Source: Kineococcus mangrovi (GTDB taxonomy: Bacteria; Actinomycetota; Actinomycetes; Actinomycetales; Kineococcaceae). Taken from it: DNA of 64,000 nt. Shown one piece after another: positions 41,742-50,920 of this stretch; position 1 is the first letter of the stretch; the number at the start of each line of letters is the position of its first letter. A model generated the notes under the pieces. The model did no database searches, was not told the origin of the DNA, and saw nothing but the letters and a program-made list of their open reading frames with translations. The DNA lies in assembly GCF_041320705.1 (NCBI RefSeq), contig NZ_JBGGTQ010000002.1, positions 62,001-126,000 of the forward strand, written 5' to 3'. The position numbers and the translations under genes were made by a program.

Positions 41742-42362
41742 TCAGGTGTTCTGGTCCTCGCTGCGCGCGATCCGCAGCCTGCCGATCTCGACGAGCTGCT
41801 CACGCAGCCAGGCGAGGTAGGCGTCGCGGTCCGCGCGCAGGCCCAGGGAGATGACGGGCTGCCCCACGACGTCCCACGCGTGGGCGCCGGCGACCGGCAG
41901 GACGACGATGCGCAGGTCGAAGGGCCGGATGCGCCAGCCGAGCTCGCGCTCCACCGCGCTGACGAGGTTCGTCTCGAACAGGGCGCTCGGCGCGCGGGCG
42001 ACGACGCGCCTCTCGACCTCGCGGGCCCGGGCGCACCAGGCGACGGCGTCGTCCATCCCGAGCTCGGCCAGGCCCCGCAGCTCGGTGCGCCCCCGCAGGC
42101 CGGGGTAGCGCGGCGGCAGGATCGAGGTGAGGGCGTCCCCGCCCCCGGGGAAGCGCTCGACCCACCAGTCCGCCCACTGCCGGGCCGCGGCCTCCAGCCC
42201 GGCGTCGACGTGCAGGCGCCGCACGGGCGGGTCGAGCGGGGGCAGGTCGGGCAGCACGGGCGAGGTCGGCGGAGTCAGGCCGGCGGCGTCGCGCAGGTGC
42301 AGGGCCAGCAGCAACGACTGCGGCGCGGTGAGGTGGATCCCCCAGGCTCCCAGGTCGCGCAT
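41742..42362 (-). CDS. Hypothetical protein (206 aa)
   Basis: The 206-residue soluble protein is of no recognised family. It starts MRDLGAWGIHLTAPQSLLLALHLRDAAGL, has Pro-rich PVLPDLPPLDPPVRRLHVDAG, and ends with WRIRPFDLRIVVLPVAGAHAWDVVGQPVISLGLRADRDAYLAWLREQL. This resembles uncharacterised actinobacterial proteins that follow tRNA-His. ATG 42362 is used (CACAGT six bases upstream, a weak leaderless signal). A GTG at 42398 would add 12 residues. Confidence 0.65.
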   Translation of the reverse strand: MRDLGAWGIHLTAPQSLLLALHLRDAAGLTPPTSPVLPDLPPLDPPVRRLHVDAGLEAAARQWADWWVERFPGGGDALTSILPPRYPGLRGRTELRGLAELGMDDAVAWCARAREVERRVVARAPSALFETNLVSAVERELGWRIRPFDLRIVVLPVAGAHAWDVVGQPVISLGLRADRDAYLAWLREQLVEIGRLRIARSEDQNT

Positions 42363-42503
42363 CGGACCACTGTGCGCGGTGGTGCACCCCGCGTCCACCC
42401 TGAACGGCGGGTGGGTGGCGGATCGGCATCACCCCAGGGGGTGATGCCGCGGTCGTGCCCGCGACCGATGCGCGCGGCGACGGCCCGCACCTACGGTCGG
42501 GCC

Positions 42504-42674
42504 ATGACCGCTCCGGTGCTGACCCGCTACCCGCTCGACGCCTCGGCCGCCCGGCGCCGGCGACGGCGGATCGCGGTCGTCGTGGCGGTGCGCCGCGAGG
42601 CCGTGGAGCGTCTGGGGGTCCCCGCGGCCCTCCCCGGGAACGACCGTCCCGGCGCGGGCGTGCGCAGCCGGTGA
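42504..42674 (+). CDS. Leaderless small Arg-rich protein (56 aa)
   Basis: A perfect TACGGT (42492-42497) stands exactly six bases before ATG 42504. The 56-residue product has RRRRRR near residue 17-22, then IAVVVAVRREAVERLGVPAALPG. No family is recognised. The promoter match is the main evidence that it is expressed; a small RNA-binding or DNA-binding role is possible but unsupported. Confidence 0.55.
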   Translation: MTAPVLTRYPLDASAARRRRRRIAVVVAVRREAVERLGVPAALPGNDRPGAGVRSR

Positions 42675-42801
42675 CGACGAGGTCGCGCCGGTGCTCCGGA
42701 CGGGTCGTGCGCGGGGGCCGGTCTCAAGGAACCGCCCGCGCGGGACGACGTCCTGTGCATCCCCCGCACGCGAGGGGGTGCTCGAGTCCTCGGGAGGACG
42801 C

Positions 42802-42978
42802 ATGACGCAGGAGAAGACGCCGGCCGCCGACAGCGCGGCCGAACCGGTGATGGAGATGCTCTCCGAGCACATCCCGCTGTCCTTGATCATGGACATGGTC
42901 TCGCCGGACGGTCCGCACTCCGCGGAACTGCTGGCCGCCGAGGGCCTGCCCGACGAGGAGTGGTGGCACCAGGACTGA
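42802..42978 (+). CDS. Small acidic protein (58 aa)
   Basis: The 58-residue acidic protein (EPVMEMLSEHIPLSLIMDM, ending DEEWWHQD) has a good GGGAGGACGC leader before ATG 42802. Similar short proteins with an LSLIMDM-like helix and WW near the end are, to my memory, widespread in actinobacteria without known function. Confidence 0.65.
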   Translation: MTQEKTPAADSAAEPVMEMLSEHIPLSLIMDMVSPDGPHSAELLAAEGLPDEEWWHQD

Positions 42979-43068
42979 CCCGGGTCCACCGCGTCCGGTC
43001 CCGCGGGGGGCACGTTCCCCCCTCGTTCCCCCCGGGGACCGGATTTCGTCGCACCGGTGCAGGTCTGC

Positions 43069-43074
43069 TACGGT
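43069..43074 (+). promoter_or_regulatory. -10 box of tRNA-Lys
   Basis: TACGGT lies 12 bases before the mature 5' end of tRNA-Lys. Confidence 0.6.
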
Positions 43075-43085
43075 TCTTCTCGTTC

Positions 43086-43158
<73 letters not shown>

Positions 43159-43171
43159 CAGGGAAAGCCTC

Positions 43172-43203
43172 AGCGGCGCAGTCACTCCGGTGGCTGCGCC
43201 GCT
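43172..43203 (+). terminator. 10-bp hairpin after tRNA-Lys
   Basis: AGCGGCGCAG (43172-43181) pairs with CTGCGCCGCT (43194-43203), followed by TCTG. It is a likely intrinsic terminator. Confidence 0.75.
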
Positions 43204-43287
43204 TCTGCGTCCAGGGGTGCCGGTGCGCTCCGACGACGTGACGCACCTCGTGCAGCACCCGATCGGCCGTGGAGGGACGAGGGCCCC

Positions 43288-43863
43288 GTGACCGCTCCCC
43301 GCTGGGCGCACCTGACGAGCGAGGTCCTGGCCCCCTGGGTGCTGGCCGCCGTCATGCCGGTCCTCGTGCCGACCCTGACGACGACCCCCGCCTGGCGCGG
43401 CGCCCTGTCCGGCCTGGTCGTCACCGTGCTGTGCGCCGTCGTGCCGGTCGCGGTGGTCGCCGCGGGTGTCCGGCGCGGGCGGTACGCCTCGCTGCACGTG
43501 CCACGGCGCGAGGACCGCCCGCCCCTGCTGGCGATGGTCGCGGGGCTGAGCGCCCTGGCCGCCGTCCTGCTCGTCCTGCTCGACGGGGCGACGTCGTCCC
43601 TCGTCTTCCTCGGGCTGATGACCTCCTGCGCGGTCCTCGGGCTGGCCGTCTCGCGGCGGTGGAAGGTGTCCCTGCACGCGATGGTCGCCGCGGCCTCCGC
43701 CGTGGTGCTCGCCGGTCTCGTCCCGGTCGCGGCGCCGGTGCTGCTCTGCGTCCCGCTGGTCGCCGCGGCGCGGGTCCGGCTCGGCGCGCACACCGTCGCG
43801 CAGGTCGTGGTGGGTGCCCTCGCCGGGGCCGTCCTCGCGCTCGGCGCGCTCGCGCTGGTCTGA
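43288..43863 (+). CDS. PAP2-like membrane phosphatase
   Basis: The 191-residue protein has five to six hydrophobic helices. RRWKVSLHAMVAAASAV and ARVRLGAHTVAQVVVGALAG stand where PAP2 proteins carry the SGH and SRxxxxxH motifs, both in weakened form. The His residues are kept, but the Ser-Gly of SGH is not obvious. It may be a phosphatase of lipid phosphates or a PAP2 derivative without activity. GTG 43288 is used (GAGGG upstream); the open frame before it runs back into tRNA-Lys. Confidence 0.65.
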   Translation: MTAPRWAHLTSEVLAPWVLAAVMPVLVPTLTTTPAWRGALSGLVVTVLCAVVPVAVVAAGVRRGRYASLHVPRREDRPPLLAMVAGLSALAAVLLVLLDGATSSLVFLGLMTSCAVLGLAVSRRWKVSLHAMVAAASAVVLAGLVPVAAPVLLCVPLVAAARVRLGAHTVAQVVVGALAGAVLALGALALV

Positions 43864-43878
43864 CCCCCGCCGCCCCGC

Positions 43879-46431
43879 TCAGCCGCGCCCGTGCAGGCGC
43901 AGGGCGAGGACCGCGACGTCGTCGGCGGACCCGGCGGGCAGCGTGCGCGCCAGCAGCCCGTCGACGAGGGCGTCCAGGTCCGTCGGCCCCTCGGCGGCGG
44001 TCTCGGCCAGGGCACCCGCGAGCGCCGCGAACCCCTCGTCCAGGGAGGTGCCGCGCCGCTCGACGAGACCGTCGGTGTAGAGCAGGACGGTGCTGCCGGC
44101 GGGCAGGTCGGCGACGTGGTCGTGCCGCGCGGCGGCGGGGTCCACGCCGAGGAGCAGGTCGGCGTCGGGGGCGGTGAGGAACTCCACGGCCCCGGCGGGG
44201 GTGAGGACCGCGGCGGGCGGGTGCCCGGCGCAGGACCAGCGCAGCCGCGTCGCGCCCCCGGGCCCCTCCTCCAGCCGGGCGACGAGCACGCTGGCCGTCA
44301 CGTCGGGCTGGGAGGCGACGAGGACGCGGTCGGTGCGGGTCAGGACGTCGGCGGGCCGATCGTCGCCGACGGCCCCCAGGGTCCGCACGACCGTGCGCAC
44401 CTGCGCCATGGCCGTGGCGGCGCGCGTGTCGTGGCCGACGACGTCGCCGATGACGAGGACCGTGCCGGCGGGCTGCTCGAACGCGTCGTACCAGTCGCCC
44501 CCGACCTGCGCCGTCCGCGTCGAGGGCACGTAGCGGACGACGAGGTCGGTGCGCGCCGGGGCGGGCGGGTCGGTGAGCAGCGAGCGCTGCAGCTCCTCGG
44601 CGAAGCGGCGCTGGTGCCGGTGCAGGCGCGCGGAGTCCAGGGCGAGCCCGGCCCGCCCCGCGAGCTCGACGACGGTGGCGACGTCCTCGGCGTCCAGGGG
44701 CGGGCGGTCCGCGTCCTGGAAGAGGGTCAGCAGGCCGACCGTGCGCCCGCGGCCGGGCAGCGGCAGGACGAGGCCGGAGGAGGGGGCGAGCTCGGCCAGG
44801 ACCGCGCGGGCGACGCCGTCGGGGTCCAGGACGGCGGAGACGGCCGCGGTCGCGTCGGGCACCTGCAGGGGGCGCCCCTCGCGCAGGGCCCGCCAGAGGG
44901 GGGCGTGCTCGGTGAGGTCGGAGAGGCGGTGCTCGACGTACCGGGCGAGGAGCGGGACCCGGGCGGGGTCGCGGTGCCGGCTCCCGACGTCGCGCAGGCC
45001 GCGCCGCAGGTCGAAGGGGTGGGGGACGGTGCGGACGGGGGTGTCCACGGCCCTGTCGTCCTCGACGAGCGTGACGACGCACCAGTCCCCCAGGGCGGGG
45101 ACGAGCAGCTCGGCCAGCCGCTGGGCGGCCACGTCGGGGTCGTCGGTCCCGGTGGCGACGGCCGTGACCTCGGCGAGCAGGGACGCCCGGGTGCTCGCGC
45201 GCTCGGCCGCGCGCGCCGGTTCGTGGCGGTCGGTGCCGTCCACGAGGTACACGGCCAGGCCCTCGCCGCCGGGGACGACCCGCACCTCCACCCGGCGCCC
45301 GGTCCCGGGCGCCGTGACCTCGGTGACGGCCTCGCCGGCGTGCAGGGCCCGACGCACCAGGTCGGTGAGGGCGGCCGCGCCCCCGTCCCCGTCGCCGCCC
45401 CCGTCGCCGTCGCTGAAGAGGTCGACGACGCTGCGCCCCAGCAGGTCGGCGCGGGCGGTCCCGGTGAGCCGTTCGGCGGCCGCGTTCGCGTGGACCACCC
45501 GCCGGCTGCCGTCCGTGACGACGCACCCGACGGCCACGCCGTCCAGCGCGCCCGCGATGCGCTCGGCGGCGCGGCGGTGGGCGGTGACGTCGAGGACGCT
45601 GCCGGTGGCGAGCGCCACGGCGACGTCGGTGCGCGCAGCGGCCCGGTCCCCGGGGTGGATGCGGTCGAGGGCGACGTCCACCTCGTGGTCCAGCTCCTCG
45701 CGGCGCAGGCCGAACAGGGCCGGCGCCTGCTCGTCGCCGTCGACGCGGCCGGTGGCCACCTCGAGGTCGCGGGTGCCGACCCCGGCGGACCGCACGGCCG
45801 TCTGGACGAGGGAGACCTCCGGGGAGACCTCGCCGGCGACGGCGAGCTCCAGCCCGGCGGCCGCGGCCCCGGCCAGGTGCTGCAGCAGCGAGGCGTCCCC
45901 GGGCGCCCAGTCCCGGGCACCGGGGTCGAAGACGCAGAAGGCCCCGACGACGCACCCGTCCCGCGTGGCCAGGGGGACGCCGAGGTAGGAGCCGACCTCA
46001 CCGGCGCGGACGGCCGGCAGCTCAGTGACGCGCAGGTCGACGTGGGTGTCGGGGATGACGAGCGGGCGACCGGCGGCGGCCGTCTGGGAGCAGACGGTCC
46101 GGGCGAGCTCCTCACCGGGGCGGTCCCGCGCGGGGGCGGGCTGGGGCCCGTGGGCCCCGACGACCAGGGGGCCGTCGGCGAGCAGGGAGATGCGCCCGGA
46201 GGCCACCCCGAGCAGTCGCGCCGCGACGGTGGCGAGGCCGTCGAGGTCGGGACGGGCGGTCGCCGTCTGCAACCGGCGGGCGGCGGCCGTGCGGGCGGTG
46301 TCGGCCGTGAGCTGCTCGGCGGCGCGGTGCCCGTCGGCGCGGACCGCGGGCGCGGGCCGTCCGGGTTGCGGCAGGGGTGGACCGTGGGTGCGGGCGGGGA
46401 CGGGGGCACGGCCGGCGGCGGTGTCGTCCAC
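43879..46431 (-). CDS. GAF/PAS-domain SpoIIE-type PP2C phosphatase
   Basis: The 850-residue soluble multi-sensor protein has a GAF domain (residues ~45-200, SYLGVPLATRDGCVVGAFCVFD) and PAS-like regions: GTRDLEVATGRVDGDEQAPALFGL...DRIHPGD, and IAGALDGVAVGCVVTDGSRRVVHANAAAERLTG. A second GAF follows (~445-610, GLVLPLPGRGRTVGLLTLF), and a C-terminal SpoIIE phosphatase has VGGDWYDAF, VIGDVVGHD and SADDVAVLAL intact. It probably dephosphorylates an anti-sigma-factor antagonist in a stress or light/redox response. No partner is adjacent. The GTG start at 46431 follows GAGGGGGG. Confidence 0.9.
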   Translation of the reverse strand: MDDTAAGRAPVPARTHGPPLPQPGRPAPAVRADGHRAAEQLTADTARTAAARRLQTATARPDLDGLATVAARLLGVASGRISLLADGPLVVGAHGPQPAPARDRPGEELARTVCSQTAAAGRPLVIPDTHVDLRVTELPAVRAGEVGSYLGVPLATRDGCVVGAFCVFDPGARDWAPGDASLLQHLAGAAAAGLELAVAGEVSPEVSLVQTAVRSAGVGTRDLEVATGRVDGDEQAPALFGLRREELDHEVDVALDRIHPGDRAAARTDVAVALATGSVLDVTAHRRAAERIAGALDGVAVGCVVTDGSRRVVHANAAAERLTGTARADLLGRSVVDLFSDGDGGGDGDGGAAALTDLVRRALHAGEAVTEVTAPGTGRRVEVRVVPGGEGLAVYLVDGTDRHEPARAAERASTRASLLAEVTAVATGTDDPDVAAQRLAELLVPALGDWCVVTLVEDDRAVDTPVRTVPHPFDLRRGLRDVGSRHRDPARVPLLARYVEHRLSDLTEHAPLWRALREGRPLQVPDATAAVSAVLDPDGVARAVLAELAPSSGLVLPLPGRGRTVGLLTLFQDADRPPLDAEDVATVVELAGRAGLALDSARLHRHQRRFAEELQRSLLTDPPAPARTDLVVRYVPSTRTAQVGGDWYDAFEQPAGTVLVIGDVVGHDTRAATAMAQVRTVVRTLGAVGDDRPADVLTRTDRVLVASQPDVTASVLVARLEEGPGGATRLRWSCAGHPPAAVLTPAGAVEFLTAPDADLLLGVDPAAARHDHVADLPAGSTVLLYTDGLVERRGTSLDEGFAALAGALAETAAEGPTDLDALVDGLLARTLPAGSADDVAVLALRLHGRG

Positions 46432-46691
46432 GGGCCCCCCTCGGTCGGGCGCTCACCGGGTCGGGACCGCCTGCTGCGGAGGACGGTCCCCCGTGATCCC
46501 ATTCTGTTCTAGAAGATGACGCTCTGTCGCGCTCTTTCGTGATCTCGTGATCGATCCGGTGGTTCGACCGGGGCACGGGACGTCACGGGGAGGCGAGGAC
46601 GGGTGACGGCCTGCGACACTCGTCCCGGGACCCGAGCGCGCACGAGACCGCTCGGGCACGGCGGTCACAGCGAGGGGAGGTGGGCGACCCG

Positions 46692-47162
46692 GTGGTCCGA
46701 CGACGGCCCGGTGACGGCGCCGACCTGCTCGCCGAGGCGACCTCGGTCCTGCGCCGCCACACCCCCGACGGCTGGTCGGCCGTCCGCGGTGACCTGCTCG
46801 ACCTCGCCCGCCGCGCCCACCGCGCCTCGGCCCCCGTGCGCGGCCGGCACGAGCACGGCGACTTCCTCGTGGCCACCGACGTCCTCGTGGGCGCGCTGCG
46901 CCGGTCCGTGGGCTCGGTCCCCGACGTGGCCGTCACCGCGGTGCACTGCGCGAGCGGGCGGGACGCGGCGCTGACGGGCGTGACCGTCGAGATCACCGCC
47001 CTGTTCGGCACGCACCTGCCGACGGCGGGCGAGGCGGCCCGCGCGGTGGTCCGCGCCACCCTCGTGGAGGTCCTCGGCGAGCTCAGCCCCCCGGCGGAGC
47101 AGGTCCTCGTGCACGTGCACGTGCACGTGGGCGACGTGGTCGCACGGCGCACCGACCTCTGA
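46692..47162 (+). CDS. Asp23/Gls24-like envelope stress protein with HVHVHV motif
   Basis: The 156-residue protein's second half, VAVTAVHCASGRDAALTGVTVEITALFGTHLPTAGEAARAVVRATLVEVLGEL, has the strand-helix pattern of Asp23/Gls24 (AMY1/YloU) proteins. It ends VLVHVHVHVGDVVARR, where family members have VNVHVxDV. The triple His alternation is encoded by a TGCACG repeat and could bind metal; that is speculation. GTG 46692 is preferred (AGGGGAGG ~12 bases upstream); GTG 46680 overlaps the ribosome-binding site. Confidence 0.6.
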   Translation: MVRRRPGDGADLLAEATSVLRRHTPDGWSAVRGDLLDLARRAHRASAPVRGRHEHGDFLVATDVLVGALRRSVGSVPDVAVTAVHCASGRDAALTGVTVEITALFGTHLPTAGEAARAVVRATLVEVLGELSPPAEQVLVHVHVHVGDVVARRTDL

Positions 47163-47222
47163 CACCGACCCCGCACGGTGGGCTCACGCCGCGGGCTCGG
47201 ACGGTGGGCTCGGACGGTGGGC

Positions 47223-47414
47223 TCAGCCCCCGCCCTCCGGGGGGTCCGGCACCGCGCGCGGGGTGGGGCGCCCCGTCGGCGGACGGGGGACGAGGGGCAG
47301 GCGGCGCGGCTGGAAGCCCCGCGCCCGCCGACGCACCCACGCCGCGTGCCGCGCCGCGAGGAGCGCGGCCCGGCGCGCCGCGCGGTCGTCGTCGGGGGTC
47401 CGCAGCGCGCTCAC
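47223..47414 (-). CDS. Small basic protein (63 aa)
   Basis: The 63-residue product (SALRTPDDDRAARRAALLAARHAAWVRRRARGFQPRRLPLVP) has an excellent GGGGAGG leader four bases before GTG 47414. It is very basic and helical, with no recognised family, and could be a small nucleic-acid-binding protein. Confidence 0.5.
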   Translation of the reverse strand: MSALRTPDDDRAARRAALLAARHAAWVRRRARGFQPRRLPLVPRPPTGRPTPRAVPDPPEGGG

Positions 47415-47748
47415 GCGCCTCCCCCTCGACGGCACCGCACCGGTCCTGTCCGCACCACCACTGCCCTCGTCCCTCCCGGACGGTCGACCTCCTGGCCCGG
47501 GACCCGCGAGAGCTGGACCGGTGCACCGGTGCACACCGTCCCGTCTCGCGCGGCGGAGCGCACCCGGAACCGGCCGGATGTCCCCCGGACGGAGGACCGC
47601 GGGGCCTGCGGACGGTCCGTCCCCGCCCGCTGGCCGCGCACCTCCGCACCGCCGGCCCGGCCCGCACCGCACCGGACCGGTGGTCGGGTTCTCCTCGTGC
47701 GGGTCCTCGTCCACCGCCTCGCGGCCGGCGTCGCGCTGCGAGCCCTGG
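47415..47748. other. 334-base interval without a supported gene
   Basis: Long frames exist in this GC-rich stretch but have no ribosome-binding site or protein-like content. A palindromic GACCGGTGCACCGGTGCAC segment is near 47516-47533. No clear promoter or terminator is seen. Confidence 0.4.
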
Positions 47749-48042
47749 TCAGGCGGCGGCCCACCCCGCCTGCCACACCCGGGCCGCGGTGAGGAACTCG
47801 CTGAGCGCCGGGGGCTGGGCGTGGACGCGGTAGGTGTGCCCGTGCAGCCGCAGCGCCACGGCGACGTCGGCGACCTCGACGCCGAAGGAACGCAGGTCGT
47901 CGGTCAGTTGACCCGGCAGGAGGTCCCCGGGCCCGAGGGTCACGAGCTCCTCGCGGACCGCGGGGCTGACCTGGCGCCACCACGACGCGATGGCTCGACT
48001 CTGTTGCTGCACACCACAGGTGTCGTGCCGTCCGGCGCGCAC
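47749..48042 (-). CDS. Hypothetical protein (up to 97 aa)
   Basis: The product has WWRQVSPAVREELVTLGPGDLLPGQLTDDLRSFGVEVADVAVALRLHGHTYRVHAQPPALSEFL, a plausible small globular protein without a recognised family. The start is GTG 48042 or GTG 48012; neither has a good ribosome-binding site. It is divergent from the GH43 gene. Confidence 0.5.
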   Translation of the reverse strand: MRAGRHDTCGVQQQSRAIASWWRQVSPAVREELVTLGPGDLLPGQLTDDLRSFGVEVADVAVALRLHGHTYRVHAQPPALSEFLTAARVWQAGWAAA

Positions 48043-48108
48043 CTCGACCCCGCCTCACCCGCACGGCGGCAGCGGACCACCCGCTCGGCTCCCGGCTAGG
48101 GTCGGGCG

Positions 48109-49095
48109 GTGGCCGACGACGACCTGCAGGTGCCCCTGGACGCCCTGCCCGTGCACGACCCCTTCGTCCTGCCCGTCGCCCACGACGGCACCTACCGCCT
48201 GTACCAGGGTGTCGCGGGCGACCCGGCGGGTGTGGAGGTGCGGCACAGCCGCGACCTGCGGACCTGGTCGGCGCCGCGCCGCGTCTTCTCCGTCCCCGAC
48301 GGCTGCTGGGCCGACCCGTCGTGCTCACCGTGGGCGCCGGAGGTGCACGCGTGGGGCGGCCGGTACCACCTGCTGACGACGCTGCACCAGCCCGCCGCCG
48401 GGCTGCCCCCCGCCCGTCAGGGCGGGACGACGTTCCTGCTGCGCTCCGACGAGTCGCGGTGGCGGCTGGACCCGGCGGCGCGAGGCACCGTCGTGGCGGT
48501 CGCGGACGACCCCGACGGCCCGTTCACCCTGGTCGACCCCACCGGCCCCGTCCCGCCCGCGGAGTTCATGACGCTCGACGGGACCCTGGCCCTCGACCGG
48601 GACGGGCGGCCGTGGCTGGTCTACGCCCACGAGTGGGTGCAACTGCTCGACGGCACGGTGGAGGCCGTGCCGCTGCGGCCGGACCTGTCCGCCGCGGCCG
48701 GCGACCCCGTCCACCTGTTCCGCGGGTCCGAGGCCTCCTGGCAGGCCGACCGAACCCCGCGAGCCACCGCCCTCGCCCCGTACGTCACCGACGGCCCGCA
48801 GCTGCGGCGGTTGCCCGGCGGGGCGCTGGCCTGCCTGTGGTCCTCCTACCGCGGAGGGGGGACCGAGTACGTCCAGACGTGGGCGCTGTCGCGCTCGGGG
48901 GACCTGACGGGCCCGTGGGAGCAGCGCGAGGTCCTCGTCGGCGGCGGCGCCGGGCACGGGATGCTCTTCGAGACCTTCGAGGGCCGCACGGCGCTCGTGC
49001 TGCACCGCGGGATGGGGACCCCGACGGTGCGGGCGGAGTTCCACGAGGTCGACGTCTCCCCCGACTCCCTCGCCGTCCGCCCCTGGCGGTGGTGA
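48109..49095 (+). CDS. Glycoside hydrolase family 43-like protein
   Basis: The 328-residue five-bladed beta-propeller enzyme has no signal peptide, so it is cytoplasmic. The catalytic base is Asp17 in HDPFVLP. WAPEVH stands at 75-80, the pKa-modulating Asp157 is in MTLDGTLALD, and the acid is probably Glu175 in YAHEW. GH43 acts on arabinan, xylan or galactan oligomers. With the adjacent beta-galactosidase, an arabinogalactan-type substrate is plausible. GTG 48109 is six bases after TAGGGT (48097-48102), a leaderless start. It has no LacI operator of its own. Confidence 0.85.
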   Translation: MADDDLQVPLDALPVHDPFVLPVAHDGTYRLYQGVAGDPAGVEVRHSRDLRTWSAPRRVFSVPDGCWADPSCSPWAPEVHAWGGRYHLLTTLHQPAAGLPPARQGGTTFLLRSDESRWRLDPAARGTVVAVADDPDGPFTLVDPTGPVPPAEFMTLDGTLALDRDGRPWLVYAHEWVQLLDGTVEAVPLRPDLSAAAGDPVHLFRGSEASWQADRTPRATALAPYVTDGPQLRRLPGGALACLWSSYRGGGTEYVQTWALSRSGDLTGPWEQREVLVGGGAGHGMLFETFEGRTALVLHRGMGTPTVRAEFHEVDVSPDSLAVRPWRW

Positions 49096-49101
49096 GTCCC
49101 C

Positions 49102-50913
49102 TCACGCCTCCGTGTGACCGAGCACCAGGTCCGGCAGGGTCGCGACGACGGCGTCCGGGGCCCCGTCGAGCTCCAGCACCGTGACCACGTTCCGGCCCGC
49201 CCGGACCACCGGGGCGGGCACGTAGAGGCTGCGCTGCGGGCCGTGGCGCCAGTACCGGCCCAGGGCGAACCCGTTGAACCACGCGACCCCGCGGCCCCAC
49301 GCGGCGGTGTCCAGGAACAGGTCCGTCACGTCGGGCACCTGCAGTTCCGCCGCGGCCAGCACCGGCCCGACGAGCCGTTCGAGCGGTTCGGTCCCGGGGG
49401 CGACCAGCTCGGGCAGCACCTCGTGGTCGACGGCGCGCACGACGGCGTCGCGCAGGGGTTCCCCCGCGACGAGCAGCGGCCCCACGAGCCCCTTCGTCTC
49501 CCCGAGGCGTTCGCCGTAGTTCACGCGCCCGGCGTCCTCGACGAGCAGGTCGACCCGGGCCCCCTGGCGGTGCGGGGGCAGGACGAGCGCGCGGTCGTGG
49601 TGCTCGCGGAACAACGTGCCGAGCCGGACCCCGTCGAGGTGGACCGTCACCCGGTCGCGGACCTCCCCGACCTCGAGCAGCGTCGGACCCGCCGCCCCGC
49701 AGGAGGTCCCGCTGATCCACGCGATGCGGACGGTCGCACCCGAGGGGATCTCGAGGTCGTCGAGGACGGGGGGTTCGGTCCCCGTCCAGGACTGCTCGGG
49801 ACCGGGCGGCAGCGAGGCCAGCGGCCGGGCGGCGGAGAACCGCGACCCGAGTTCGGGGGCGGGCACGCGCACCCCGTCGTCCGCGGCCGGCGGGAGGACG
49901 GGAACGTGCCGGGACAGCACCTCGCGGAACGCGTGGTACTTCGCGGTGGGCCGGCCGGCCTCGTCGAGCAGGGCGTCGTAGTCGTAGGAGGTGATCGTGG
50001 GCTGGTAGGTGCCCTTGTCGTTCGCCCCGTTGGTGAACCCGAAGTTCGTACCGCCGTGGAACATGTAGACGTTCACCCCGGCCCCGCGGGACAGCATGGC
50101 CTCGAGCTCGGCGGCGGCGTCGGCCACGGGTGTCGTCCCGTGGTGCGAACCCCAGTGGTCGAACCACCCGATCCAGAACTCCGAGCACACCAGCGGACCC
50201 TCCGGCTGGTGCCGCCGCAGGGTTTCCAACCGGTCGGCCGCCCGGCCCCCGAACGAGCCCGTGGTGAGCAGGTCGGGCAGGGTCCCGGCCGCCAGCATCT
50301 CGTCGGTGGGCTGGTCGACGGTGGTGAGCGGCACCGTGATGCCCGCCGCGCGGGTCAGGTCGACGAGGTGGCGCAGGTGGTCGGCGCGCGCCGCCGCGTC
50401 CGTGCCCGTGGGGTAGGCGCCGTACTCGTTCTCCACCTGGACGAGCACGACGGGTCCGCCGCGGTCGGCCTGCCGAGGGCGCACCACGTCGTAGACGGCG
50501 GTGAGGAAGTCGTCGACGGCCTCCAGGTAGCGGGGGTCGTCGGTGCGGACCCGGGCACCGGACCTCGTGAGCCAGACGGGCAGGCCCCCGTTGTCCCACT
50601 CGGCGCAGATGTACGGGCCGGGCCGGACGACGGCGTCCAGGCCCGCGGCGGCGACCGCGTCGAGGAACCCCCCCAGGTCGCAGGCGCCGTCGGTGCGGAA
50701 CTCCCCGCGGCGCGGGGAGTGCAGGTTCCAGGGCACGTACGTCTCGACGGTGTTCAGGCCCATCGCCGCGGCCTTGGCGAGCCGGTCGGCCCACTGCAGC
50801 GGGTGCACGCGGAAGTAGTGGAGGGCACCGGACAGCAGCAGGTGCGGCCGGCCGTCGCGGAGGAAGCCGTCGGGTCCCACCTCGAGCGGGTGGGTGGCGG
50901 GAGCGAGGATCAC
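49102..50913 (-). CDS. Beta-galactosidase, glycoside hydrolase family 35
   Basis: The 603-residue cytoplasmic enzyme hydrolyses terminal beta-galactosides. A TIM barrel in residues ~15-340 has GGLPVWL at 109-115, acid/base Glu163 in QVENEYG, and nucleophile Glu245 in SEFWIGWFDHWG. The C-terminal jelly-roll domains include VAWFNGFALGRYW, the usual GH35 ending. GTG 50913 is seven bases after a -10 TAGCGT, so the mRNA is leaderless. The -35 lies inside a LacI-type operator (50937-50950). It lies 54 bases downstream of the lacI-type gene and in the same direction. Confidence 0.93.
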   Translation of the reverse strand: MILAPATHPLEVGPDGFLRDGRPHLLLSGALHYFRVHPLQWADRLAKAAAMGLNTVETYVPWNLHSPRRGEFRTDGACDLGGFLDAVAAAGLDAVVRPGPYICAEWDNGGLPVWLTRSGARVRTDDPRYLEAVDDFLTAVYDVVRPRQADRGGPVVLVQVENEYGAYPTGTDAAARADHLRHLVDLTRAAGITVPLTTVDQPTDEMLAAGTLPDLLTTGSFGGRAADRLETLRRHQPEGPLVCSEFWIGWFDHWGSHHGTTPVADAAAELEAMLSRGAGVNVYMFHGGTNFGFTNGANDKGTYQPTITSYDYDALLDEAGRPTAKYHAFREVLSRHVPVLPPAADDGVRVPAPELGSRFSAARPLASLPPGPEQSWTGTEPPVLDDLEIPSGATVRIAWISGTSCGAAGPTLLEVGEVRDRVTVHLDGVRLGTLFREHHDRALVLPPHRQGARVDLLVEDAGRVNYGERLGETKGLVGPLLVAGEPLRDAVVRAVDHEVLPELVAPGTEPLERLVGPVLAAAELQVPDVTDLFLDTAAWGRGVAWFNGFALGRYWRHGPQRSLYVPAPVVRAGRNVVTVLELDGAPDAVVATLPDLVLGHTEA

Positions 50914-50920
50914 GGAGGGG

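Noticed and set aside
47178-47833. Plus-strand frames of ~200 codons in the 47.2-47.8 kb interval
   Set aside because: No ribosome-binding site, Arg/Pro/Gly-dominated composition, no domain, and they overlap better-supported small genes on the other strand.
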